Shown here piece after piece: positions 19,948-31,700 of a stretch of 64,000 nt of DNA. Source of the stretch: Conchocele bisecta (taxonomy: Eukaryota; Mollusca; Bivalvia; Lucinida; Thyasiridae); NCBI GenBank assembly GCA_029237695.1, contig CM055279.1, positions 25,175,919 to 25,239,918 of the forward strand, written 5' to 3'. The notes under the pieces were generated by a model, which ran no database searches, had not been told where the DNA came from, and saw only the letters and a list, made by a program, of their open reading frames with translations. The translations under genes were made by a program, and so were the position numbers. Within the stretch, counting starts at the first letter, position 1. The number at the start of each line of letters is the position of its first letter.

Positions 19948-20110
19948 GTTTTGTTTGTTTGTTTGTTTGTTTGTTTGTTTGTTTGTTTGTTTGTTTGTTT
20001 GTTTGTTTGTTTGTTTGTTTGTTTGTTGGGGTTTAACGGCCTATCAACAGCTAAGGTCATTTAAGGCCGGGTCAATGGGTTTAGTACTAAATCCCATATA
20101 GTACCTCAGT
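19948..20110 (+). repeat. (TTTG)n microsatellite joined to a GTTTAACGGCC repeat
   Basis: About 18 TTTG units run from about 19,950 to 20,023, then GGGGTTTAACGGCCTATCAA and GGTCATTTAAGGCC follow. A tetranucleotide run fused to this kind of tail is a layout I associate with short interspersed repeats of molluscan genomes, but I cannot confirm the family. The open frame across the run is a repeat artefact. Confidence 0.6.
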
Positions 20111-20485
20111 GTACATGTACATATACATGTTCAAGTACATGTACACATGGGGGAACATCCCAAAATCAGAACTGAATATTACAATAAAAAAAAGTATATA
20201 TTCCGCCCTGAAATCAGAATAATCCTGAGCTGATGACAGGTCCTCGCCACACCAGAATCATTTGACCCTCCCAAAAGCAGTAGGATCTGTAATAATCTTA
20301 CTACTATTATAATGGGCAATAACCCAATTCAACTCCCAGGTAACAAAAGAGCCAAAGATAAAAACGTACATGAGGGCCAAACCAGGCAAATCATGATTCC
20401 TATAAGGAGGAACCCTTACCGTTAATTTACCAACCAACCACGATATTCAATATGCATTTTGTCGTTGTATGGACCGCAAATGTAT

Positions 20486-20800
20486 ATACAGTGCAACATC
20501 GTTAAACCGAACACCCTGGGAAGTCCCAGGGTGTCAGGTTTAGAGATTTTCCACTGTAAATCAGACATTTGATCATTCTGAAGCATATTTGTGTGCTTTG
20601 AAAACAGGAATATACAGTGGGGTCAGCGTGTAAGTGCACACACGAACGAACATGAACTGTCGTGTTCGTTCGTGTGTGCACATACACGCTGACCCCACTG
20701 TACGTTCTCATCTGAGCTAAATGGCCAAGAAACCCATCAAAATAAGGTTTCAGGTGTTTATTATGTGTTCGGTTTAGAGAGGTCCCACTGTATCAAATAC
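20486..20800. repeat. Pogo/Tigger-like MITE, copy 1, carrying a nested palindrome
   Basis: The ends resemble pogo-type TIRs: ACAGTGCAACATCGTTAAACC at the left and GGTTTAGAGAGGTCCCACTG at the right. Inside lies a separate near-perfect palindrome at 20,613-20,702 (arms from TACAGTGGGGTCAGCGTGT), so one foldback sits within another repeat. No transposase is present. Confidence 0.65.
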
Positions 20801-20889
20801 ATGAAGTACCGAACGTGTCATTTAAATAATTTCACGAAATCGTTGAACAACTTAAACACTATTTAAGAAACTTCACTACCGGTGAACAT

Positions 20890-21025
20890 TAGTCGTCGAC
20901 AATAGTCGTTGATGTTCATCGACGACTATCGTTCACGTGTATGCTTCAGAAATGGCTAAGTTATTTTCCCCGGCTTAATTATACACGTGAACGATAGTCG
21001 CCGATGAACAATAGTCGGCTATATT
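20890..21025. repeat. Inverted repeat with GACTATCGTTCACGTGTA arms
   Basis: Arms at about 20,890-20,942 and 20,983-21,020 pair over TAGTCG...ACGACTATCGTTCACGTGTA and the inverse TACACGTGAACGATAGTCG. It is non-coding. Confidence 0.75.
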
Positions 21026-21750
21026 ATCCAAAAACAAATTATTTTTTTTTGCATTGTTTGTATATCCGTACAATTTGGGCAGGTTTCGTGAAGGCAGGTT
21101 TCGTGAAACAGACAGTAATTGGAAACTTTGGAGCATCCGCTCACAATTTGAACTAAAATTCTGAGCACGCTGGCAAACAATTTCCAGTTAATTTCTGAGG
21201 AACCCTTGGCCACCTTGTACTAATAAAATATATTCAAGTACATGCACTTAGCAAATTACATCATGATGTTGCAAACATCCGCGGGGTTATATAACGTACA
21301 TTGAGCAATTATCCATCAAACAAAATTCCAGAACTTATCTTCGAAAGGCGATTGTTTTGTTGTCCGATCCGGCTTTGACTTTTATAACCGAAGTCTAGAC
21401 GGAATAGAATTGACACAATATCCTAACAAAACAGGGCTCATACTATTTCCGACCAGCGTAGATCCTGATCAGATTGTTTGACTATCCTTCCTGATAAATA
21501 TCAAATTATCCATTGTATTCATTTGAGAGATAACTTACTGATGTGCTGGCGGATTGGGACAGTGGATCATTGAAAAGCTTGCGCAGTCTGGTATGGGTCT
21601 ACGTAGGTTTCCAAGGATGCACGTCCAGTTTTGTTACAACTTGACCCAATTATGTTTCTCTGTGCCCAATTTCGATTCTGACCACTTTCTTTCCCTGGCT
21701 ATTACATGGTCCATGCTCTGGTATTACCAACCTAATCGCTTTGCAATTTT
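21026..21750. other. Intergenic DNA with a family I fragment
   Basis: No gene is recognised. The 21,455-21,600 part carries GCGTAGATCCTGATCAGATT and resembles MITE family I, split by other sequence. Confidence 0.4.
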
Positions 21751-21918
21751 CGCCGATATTGATTTCGAAAAAATGAAATATATTCCGTAAATGACGTCGA
21801 AAGTTGTCATAAATTTCAGAGCTCGTGCGGAATTCAATTCCGCATGAGCTCTGAAATTTAGGTCAACTTTCTACGTCATTTGCGGAACTTATTGATAATT
21901 TTCGAAATCAATATCGGC
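21751..21918. repeat. Palindromic element with GAGCTCNTGCGGAATT centre
   Basis: The arms extend from ATTGATTTCGAAAA (left) to TTTTCGAAATCAAT (right), with an inner near-perfect core around AAATTTCAGAGCTC / GAGCTCTGAAATTT. The total is about 170 bp, non-coding. Confidence 0.8.
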
Positions 21919-22164
21919 GAAATACGGCAATAAGATAAAGGATGTAATATCAAAGCCGAACCGAATTATAAGACAAAAACGTTTCTTTGGCACAAGCATG
22001 GGACCATGTAGTTGTGATCACATAATTACATTACATTACATAAGCGTTATGGCTAAGTAGTATTCCCAAATTTGCGTTTGGAGCGTTTGTTTTACTTTTA
22101 TAGGCAATATCGCTACATCACGCTACACAGTAAAACTGTGCATAGTTCTTTACTTTCCACTCAC

Positions 22165-22575
22165 AAGGTGTATGATCACGTGGTACTAACAACAACAACA
22201 AGTACTGAAACTTCCAGAATCCATCTGATTCAAAGTACGTATTCTTTCATATTGTCCTTATTACGTAACGGATTTTGATGAAATATGGCGCATCAAACGC
22301 GTCTTGTTAAGCTGCATTTTGGTGGTCTTTGTATTTTTGCCCAAACTTTTGTCGTTTTTGCGAAGAATCGATTTCCGTGTCTACCGACACGGAAATCGAT
22401 TCTTCACAAAAAGGACATAAGTATGTGCGGAACTCACTGGACGACCAAATGCAGCTCATGAAGACGCTTTTGCTGCGCCATATGTCATCAAAATCCGTTG
22501 CATATTAAGGAAACTATCAAATAATTCTTAATTTGGAGTGGGCGACGTTGTTGTTGTTGTAACCACGTGATCATG
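22165..22575. repeat. Long inverted repeat, about 410 bp
   Basis: Left landmarks CACGTGGTACTAACAACAAC, AACGGATTTTGATGAAATAT and GCTGCATTTTGG pair in reverse order with CCAAATGCAGC, ATATGTCATCAAAATCCGTT and GTTGTTGTTGTAACCACGTG. The apex is a perfect hairpin, CGATTTCCGTGTC(n)GACACGGAAATCG, at about 22,369-22,402. No coding capacity. Confidence 0.8.
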
Positions 22576-22757
22576 CACCTTGACTCAGGCTGTAGAAGCT
22601 CATGCTAACGTGAAAGTCATAATACACTAGAGTAACAATGTGTAATTGAGATCGCTACAGAAAACACATTAGGTGATCATAACAATTTCAATGTTTGACG
22701 ATGTGCTTATGCAATAAATAAAATCTAACATTGATGTTGATTTAATTTGATATTTAT

Positions 22758-23582
22758 TAAAAGGTACATGCCCACTCAGTAGGTACACAATGTTCTTTTA
22801 CAGGAATTAAATAAGTGAACAATTGTGTCACTATTCCACCAGGTCTAAAAATTACGAGTGCCCGCTATACAGATATAATAATTTAGTAATATTTATTTTA
22901 CTGATAGTGACGCGCGGTGTTATCAGGCTATTTTCATATGCAAATGAGGCATGATCTTTTTTAATCATTTATACTAATTAAATGCGTCACCTGAAAAAAT
23001 AATATCATCGAACAATAAATACAGAGAATAAATAGTAATGTCCGTTGACATTTTCAAGAAACATGGTTATCGCCCCTGATATCCGTGTGGAAATTTATAT
23101 CTGATATAAAATGTATAAGAATACAAATCAATACGTGGGGTAATGGTGAATAATTCCAGCACAAAAATATGTACACAATTCCCTAACATTTTATTGGGCC
23201 GTTGCAAGCCTCCGTCCAAAATTTATATACCAGTAAACTCCATGTCGAACTACTTTCCGTAACCGTCAGGCGCAGTTAAAATAATTCTTAAGAAAACGGA
23301 AAATAAACACATTTTCTTGATGAATTTATTTCAAATGCTGGAATTATAAGGAATGAATGGCCTTTTTGTGGAATTTATCGGGGATATAAACTTGGAAAAG
23401 TCGCGGGAATATTGGACAAAGCCTTCTGGCCTTCGTCCAGTATTCCCGCGACTTTTCCAAGTTCATACCCCGATAAATTCCACAAAAAGGCCATTCATTC
23501 CTATAATGAATGTTTATTTTGCCAGGTGATGTCTCTGTTATAAAGAACATTCTGTGATTATTGAGTGGGCATGTACCTTTAA
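22758..23582. repeat. MITE family E, copy 2, with foldback F inserted
   Basis: Family E ends are at 22,758 and 23,582, but the span is about 825 bp instead of 500 because foreign sequence, including foldback F at 23,349-23,503, sits in the right half. F has arms GGAATGAATGGCCTTTTTGT and its inverse around AAAGTCGCGGGAATA. A partial F copy lies at 39,745-39,900. Nesting gives relative ages: F inserted after E. Confidence 0.8.
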
Positions 23583-24770
23583 GCTCGTTGCCTCGTCATA
23601 ATCAATACTGATTTGATCCAGTTTTGGGTAAGCGACAACTCGATAACATTAATGTTCCAGTGTTGTGAAAATGCTGATAACAGAAAGATAATTATATAGG
23701 GGAGAGAACTGCTGCAATCCAGCGATCAAGGCATTACAGTGTTCTCTCCCCTTCATGCGCTAACGCGAAACATCCACAATGAATTACTGTGACTGGCGAT
23801 GTGGTCCTTATAGGATTTGTGACCAGTCACGGGCGGATCCAGCATTTGGGGATCGGGGGGGGGGGGGGGGTGTCTAGTTGCGAATGTAACTCTTGCAATC
23901 TACTCCCATACTGTCCGTAGCTAGCAACGGACGGACGGTACGGGAGTAATTGCAAGCTACCGTTCGTAACTAGGGGGTTGTCCTATTTTTAAGCTCTTCG
24001 AAATGCACTTTCCTGTGGTTTACGGCAATTAAATTCTGACTCCAACTGTTGGCAGCCTGTGATCTATGTAAACTCCGTGGCTGAACGGGGGGGGGGTGCG
24101 ATTTATATAGACATTACTTATTAGAAGCATGATGGGTGTTCTGTTGATGGAATGGCGATTAGTGTAGATCCTGACAGGGGCGGGTGAGGAGGGGGGTTGC
24201 GTGGTTGCAACCCCCTCCCCCCCTTCAGCCACGGAGTTTACATAGATCATAGTTCACCACCACTTGGAGTATGCCGTAAAACACAGGAAAGTGCATTTCG
24301 AAGAGCTCGACAATAGGACAACCCCCTAGTTTTTTTTGCAATTACTAGCTACGGACGGTACGGGAGTAAATTGCAAGAGTTACCTTGGCAAATAGACACC
24401 CCCCTCCTGTTCCCCAAATGATGGATCCGCCCCTGTGGTGTTTCGTTGATGGAATGGCGATTAGTGCAGATCCTGATCAGACTGTGCGGATTCGCCAGTC
24501 ACAGTCACATTTGTTGATATCCTCACAGGGGCAGATCTGGAGGGGATTCCGGGGGTTGCAACCCCCCCTCCCCCCCCCCCCCCCCCCCCCCCCCCCGGTT
24601 CAGTCACGGAGTTTACATAGATCACAGTTTAGCACCAGTTGAACTTAAATGCCGTAAAACACAGGAAAGTGCATTTTTCTGGACATTCTGGGTACGGGGG
24701 CATGCCCCCCAGGACAAAGTTATATCCGTGGAGCTCGAAAATAGGACAACCCCCTCCCCCCAGTTCCCCA
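23583..24770. repeat. Nested cluster of C/G/I-type repeats with long G and C homopolymers
   Basis: A GGGGAGAGAACTGCTGC foldback is at 23,698-23,754. Foldback C copies at 23,873-23,971 and 24,325-24,392 enclose an inverted pair (AAATGCACTTTCCTGTG / CACAGGAAAGTGCATTT) at about 24,000-24,310, with a third copy at 24,650-24,760 and family I fragments between. Runs of G (about 23,857-23,870) and of more than 25 C (about 24,567-24,597) occur. The homopolymers make local base counts and any reading frame unreliable. Confidence 0.65.
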
Positions 24771-25735
24771 AATGCTGGATCACTGAACAAAACATAGAGA
24801 ACAGTGTAGGTCCTGCTAAGACTGTACATAACTAAATGACGACAACAAAGCAATACGGTTTCTTTTTCCAGATCTCGGTGATGTTATGACGGTATATAGT
24901 AATCATATAAGGTTACCTGTGATAACACAGTCGATTGCTCAATACATGACCCACAAATGACCCACCTACCAACAACAACAACAACAGAGGCATTGTGACC
25001 GTTAGACCAGAGCAGAGATCATCTTCCACTGTCACAAAGTGTTCATATTTATATTTCAATATTTAACTCTTTGCATGCTGGGAAACTTGAGGGCTATAAA
25101 TAGTATAAAACTAGCGGAAATATCATGAATAATCCTACTACAACATTGTTTTGTACCGACAAGGCATTTGCAGGCGGAACACCGCTTCCGTGGCAGATTC
25201 TTGTTATAGGTTAGAGGATACCAAATGGTGCGAAATCGCCCAGGGTGTATGCAAAAATAGTCCGGTATAAAACAATAGTGCGGGTGTTTTAAGGTCACAG
25301 ACACCGTTTGCTTGCAAATCTTGATCCATTACTACCCAGTTTCACTGGAGGAACATTTTGGGGTGCTTTTAACACCATTTTTCAGCATATTTGTAGCATT
25401 TAAAAGAAAACACTGAACCTGTTGGTCACGTGATGTAAACAGAGTTTCCGTGGCCAAAAAATGTAAACAATTTTGGGGGATATGACAAGGTTGGATTTTC
25501 CTTTCTTAGGAGTAAGTGAACCTATTGTTTACTTCATGCATAACCAGTACAGACTGGCTGCAGGTCATGTACAAGTGGGTCCCACAGCATCCATACGAAT
25601 AGTGAAAGTAGGAGAGACTGGCCTTATTGGATGGGCATTCGGTTAAATTATATAGTAAAACTATTTGGTGCTATATAAATAGCGGGTACAGGTTGTGTTA
25701 TCAGTGCGTATTACTTACTGCTCAAGGACAAAAAC
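24771..25735. other. Upstream region of the ependymin-related gene
   Basis: This 960-bp stretch directly precedes exon 1. It includes a 75-bp sequence (25,133-25,207, containing ACAAGGCATTTGCAGGCGG) that recurs almost unchanged at 42,659-42,733, so part is repetitive. A TATATAAATAG motif at 25,671-25,681 lies about 55 bp before the exon 1 ATG and is a reasonable TATA candidate. No other gene is seen. Confidence 0.45.
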
Positions 25736-28700
25736 ATGAATTCGCTGTTTGTAATATTATCGAGCCTGCTGGTAGTGGCTATGTGTCAGGGGGATCAAGG
25801 ATGCTGTCTACCTGAAAAATTCACGGCAAATGAGGCGATTATGTTGGCGGAAGTTGTCGACGGAAAGCCAAGGATCATAATGGTGAGTGCTCTACACAAC
25901 CGTCTGCGTTAAACTTGCTTTTGAACATATATTGGCACTGCCAACTGTCAATTCAAGCAATTTGATTGCCTGAGCTGTAGCACAGCTCATGCTCAGTCAA
26001 TCAATATGCTTGAAAGAAACGATTGATAAATATTGGCAAGGTTAGCGCAGACGTTGGTGTAACATCGTTCGTACACAGGCTGTCGATTGTAGCCTGCATT
26101 TTGACGGACCTCTGTAATAAATCAAAGTATTAAAAGTACTGAAATATGTTATCTCCACAAAAACTGAAATCATACTGGTGTAATTTGCAGGGTCGGTACT
26201 GAAATATATAGAAAATCGTTCACCCTCCCTCTACCTTTTTTACTGCTAGCTCCGTACTAGAAACAAAATTGCTACCCCGCTCCATACCTCTCGCGAGCGT
26301 AGCAATTTAACCCCAGCTCTGCAATGTAACGCATGGAAGAGTGATTTTTCAAATCGGTTATCCGGCGTGTTTGATATGTTAGCGATATACAACTGTCAAC
26401 GCTGCATCAATACATTATTAATAAAGAACATACACATGCAGGAATTGGTTATTTTACCGTCTCGAGGTGTATCTGACATTTACATGCATATCTTGTGAAT
26501 TTGAAAGCTTCATTTCGTTATGTTGAATGTTGAACAACAACTAGAGAAAATATGGATTCCTTGGGAAAATGCTTTCCCTGTTCTATTATTTTTGGCAATT
26601 TACTAGTTCTGCATCAACGATTATTTGTTTAAAGGTATAAAATATACAGTTAACTAAATGTTGACATTTTTAGCCAGGTTTTTTGAGAAAATAAAAATCC
26701 AGGCTATTGGATTGGCGAAAGCCGGGCGGTCGGGCGGCGGGCGGCGGGCGGGCGGCGTCCACAATCAATGTTAAGTTTTCGTGTTTGAGTCCATTTCTTT
26801 GTTACTGTACCACCTAGGACCACCAAACTTTCATAGCTTCATCATCAAGGGGTGCGCACCACATATTACTATCCAATATGTTACTTTTTTTTGAACTTGA
26901 CCCATTTTTTCCGCGCATTCGACTTGGCCATTTTCAATGTTAAGTTTTCGCGTTTACAATGTTAAGTTTTCGTGTTTAAGTCCATTTCTTTGGTACTGTA
27001 CCACCTAGGACCACCAAACTTGCACAGCTTCATAACCAAGGGGTGCCTACCACATAAAACTATCCAACATTTTTTTACCTTCACCTATTGTTTCTACGTA
27101 ATTGACTTAGCCATTTTCAACGTTAACTTTTTACGTTTGTTGGTTAAAAGTTTTTCGTTATACTATATCTCTGCAACTGCTTCGCCCATTACCTTGAAAC
27201 TTCACATGGGTGTTTATCATCATCCATATTTTCATTCTACCCCCAAACCGTGCGGCCCCTGTGCCCAATGTCAAGGTCAAATTACTTTGATTTTTTTTCT
27301 TGAAGTTTTTTCGTGTACTATATCTCTGCAACTGCTTCACCCATTACCTTGATACTTCAAATGGGTGTTTATCATCATTGTTGCACCCTCTTGCAGAAAG
27401 CGCGATATCGTCGGCATTTTGGCATACGTTGGAAAAAACCTGGCCTTCGTGGCTTTGCCTCGTTTCTTGTTGAATTGGTCAAATTGTAGCCGTAGATAAC
27501 ATATCGGAGGAGAATTGTTATAGCTAGCTCCGTACGTACTGTCCCGTGAGAACTAAAGATAATAGCTGCTGTAGTCATACGCACGAAATGTCTTGATTCG
27601 TATTTTCCAAAATATAACTGATAAACTGAGCCCAAAACTGTGAAAACTATAGAGAATAGTATATGTAGAGTTTTAGATACAAAGCAAGACCGACCAACAC
27701 GCCATATGATAAGTTGGCACAGGGCACTATCTTCTTGGTCATACTCGCCGTTTAAGCGCAGCACGACAATGGCTGCGGTGCCCCCATAGAAATTTGCGTG
27801 ACATAATATGCTATCTCCAAAAGAGATAACATATGAAAATGGCAAAATCACGTCTCAACCCCATATAGCAATATTCAGGGGAATTATTTCAACTCATTCC
27901 GTAAATTGCTATATATACTCTATACATAATTGAGACACCAAGTATTTGTAACTGTACGGAATAAGCCTAGTGTACTAACTTGCTTATGGGGCTACGACGT
28001 GATAGTGCCTAAAACATACAATTCTCCTCATTTTAATGAATTGTCTGTTTTCACACATGCTCAGAACCTGCCGCTTGATCAGATCTATGACAGGTAGTTG
28101 TAAAGCCGCATATGAGAATATGCACATTAAGGACTGACTATATAGAATATGACCTTTTGTTTCAAATGCAGTAGAATCATACATGTGACTGAATATCTAT
28201 ATAAAGTATGTCTGACCCCGTTATTATTAGAGTATATTATACAGAGCATTACTATTAATTTGCCAACTCCGCCATTTTAGTTTGTACATGCTATCGGACA
28301 GTTTCACCATTTGGAGCGTTTGACACGTGTAGCCAATAATATGACAGCAAATCTAATACAATTTGGTGCAATACGTCTCAGATATATAGGACGATAACGT
28401 CCTATAAATATTATTTCAGAGGACTACACAAAAGGCTAGATATCTGAGATTTCTACCATCACTCACACAATATGCAATGGACAGTTATTCAATGTGTAAA
28501 ATGTCAAACTGATGCACTGTCTATTATTAGAAGTACATCTGATACAGGTAGAAGCCGTATTTACTCGCATAGCAAGCAAGTAGACAGTAGTGACTATACA
28601 CTCAGATAACTGCTTACAAGTCACTGGAATCGATGCAGTATGTATGGTAATACAGGTATATACATGTATATACATCACTGTGTATTGTCCTTACTGTTAC

Positions 28701-31700
28701 ACAGTCTTTACTGAATTCTCTCAAGAACGGGTCAATAAACCCTTCAGATATCAGACTTTGTATATAGATTTGATGAAAACAAGGCATAGCACGCTGTAGT
28801 CTGAAGTATCCCCAGCATGTTACACCAAATGTTATTCATGTGTTTGTCATATTATTAGTGGTATGTGTCAAACGCAATAAGAGGTGAAACTGATCGATGG
28901 CTTGTGCACACTATGGCCGACATTGGCAACTCCATGCACTGTGTGCGATATAGTAAGAAGAAAATGTTCACATGTATGTTATACATATATCCCATCACAT
29001 TTACGAAGCAGTTATGCATGAATCATTGGATGCTCAGGGGCCACATGGGTCATTAAATGTACATGCCCACTCAGTCGGTTCAACATGTTCTTTAAGAATT
29101 AAATAAGTGTATAATTTGCACGTATCGATTGGCATTATTATACATTTTATACCAGACGTAAATTTCCACACTGATATAAGGGGCGATGACCGTGTTTCTT
29201 TAAAATGTTAGCGGACATTATTATTTATTCTCTGTATTTATGTTTTGATGTGCAATGATCATACTTTGTAATCTGATGAAAATATTATTTTTCAGGTGAC
29301 GCATTTAATTAGTATAAATAATTAAAACATATCATGCCTGTTAAGAAATTCCGCGATTTTATTAACGTTAATGTGAATATTTTGGCAGAAAGTGCATAAT
29401 TATGTTCATTCGATAATTATTGTTATCTTGCTAACATAGCATGGTTATAACATAATTATGCAAATAATATCGAATTACAGCTGCTTTTTCTAGGTCGTAC
29501 ACAACCTCGTATCATAACAAATGAAATAGTCTGTTTAAGCAGCTAGCGTCAATATTGTAGTGGCAAGTTCATATATGATCATTTGAGAATTATCGATATC
29601 CTGCAGAAATACATAAAATGCATAGAAAATTACAATTTTAAACATGTTATTTTGTTATGATACGAGGTCGTGTCCGACCAAAGTTAGAAGCCTTGTTCAT
29701 ATATAGAGTTATACCGATGAAACACGCCGAATGTCTGTGGTCTCGGAGTGTTAACGACTGGAACATGGTCATCATTAAAAGGAGGAAACCGCAGTCGTAT
29801 TGATGAACAATAAGATTTACATGAGATATCATGGGCGCCGCCATTAGTGCAGTGTAAACAATAGACCATACCCTGTACTATGCATTGACTGGATACGGAT
29901 AGCCGGATCACAGCGGATCTGAAACTAGTTTCTTTGACAAGTCATTGTTCTAGCTACGTCACATGACGTAATCGAAATACTTCTACATACTAATGCAACC
30001 ACACTTAATACGTAATTCGCCCTACTTTCTAAGCCAATCGCTGGTCAGTATTGCACTCCACTTATTGCACGTTTTGCAATATTTAACCCCAATAAGTTAC
30101 ATGTTACCAGAATTAATGACTGCTTGTTTGACAGGAAATGGATCATCAATACTCCTATGGGAGACTGCATTATACATCTGGCTAAGTATAAGTATGTTAT
30201 TGTTCACATATCGGATTTAAAGGAACTATAAATGTTGCGGTGGTCGCTAACGCTCCCTCGCATTTATTTATTTAAACATCAAATGTGTGAACAATAATAA
30301 ATAACAAATCCGGTAATATGTCAATTATTGGGAATAATTTTATAATAAGTGGAGCTCGATACTGGTCAGTGGTAGGCTTGGGAAGTAGGGTGAACTATAC
30401 ATAATAGGTATCAGTTAGATCACGGTTCGCCCGCATGTATGAAGAGATAATCCGCGAGCATGATGCGTGTGACAGGAAATTACTTCAACAAGGCGGTTCC
30501 TCTGGTCTAAATATACCTTTGCAAGTAATGCAACATGTAATGATTAATTTAATAGATATTGACGAAAGCGTCGCAATATGCAATTGATTGAGACGAAATG
30601 TTGTGCTTTCATTGCTCGAGATACTAGGGCAAACAATAATGCTGACTATGAGTGCATGTTTATTTTTAAGGGAGCATAGGCCTGTCCCTGGACGACACAA
30701 TCCGGATGGTCAATTATCAGATCATTTACATTGTTGACCAGAAACAGATCACACAGAGGGTGCTGGAAGACTACAATAATGTCAGTAAACTTGCCAAATT
30801 TATATCAAAATACTTGAAAATTGTACTTGAAATCAAGCAGTTTGATTGACTGAGCACGAACTGTGCTACAGCTCGGGCTCAACCAATCAAATGGCTCAAT
30901 TATGATTTGGTATTGCCAATAGATGTTCAGAAGCGTTGATTATCGGGAAAGTTTAACGCAGACGGTTGTGTACGATAACTGTTCAGTCAGTGTATCATGT
31001 CACTGAGTGTTCTACAAATGTGGCTGTGACTGGAAAAACGGGACTTATGGAATTTATGAATTGTGTATGATACAAATAGCACGCTCATGTAGCCTGGTTT
31101 TATATTGATTGTTAGAAGCAAGGCGGGTGTTTCAGTGATGGAATGGCGAACACTGCATATCCTGATCATACTGTGCGGATACACAGGCTAATCTGGATTA
31201 TACTGGCCGTAAAACCGATAAGCCCCAGTCACAGCCACAAATGAGTTGTGCACATGGCTTGATATTCCAGTTGGTAGATCATTGGACTTGTAATTCTGAG
31301 AACTCTAATTACATTACATTGGATTGGATTACATAAGCGTTATGACGGAGTAGTATTTCCAAATGTGCGTTTCAAGTGTCCTTTGTTTACTGTCTAATTC
31401 GTGGAGAGTGACCTAATAATTTTGCTAACGTCCGCCATAGACTGGGAACAAAATTACTTTCAGACTATTGACATTGTTCTTTCGGTTGACCTGAAACCGA
31501 AGTCCAGTCTCGTATATGACTTTCACATTTTATGTCAGTGTACCATACATTATCTGTAAGTATACAGTGAAACCTCTCTAAACCGGACACACTGGGAGGT
31601 CCCCAGTACAGTGGGAGGTCCCAGGGTGTCCGGATTAGAGACGTTTCACTGTAAATCAGGCATTTAATCATTCTGCGCCATACTTGTGTGCTATGCGATC

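Noticed and set aside
19834..20101. Cys-Leu-Phe-Val repeat protein
   Set aside because: It is translation of a (TTTG)n microsatellite.
24385..24642. Short protein ending in a polyproline run
   Set aside because: It is produced by a long C homopolymer, whose length is also unreliable in assemblies.
27375..27851. 158-codon minus-strand frame as a host gene
   Set aside because: No recognisable domain, no splice context, lies in an intron and has intergenic-like composition.
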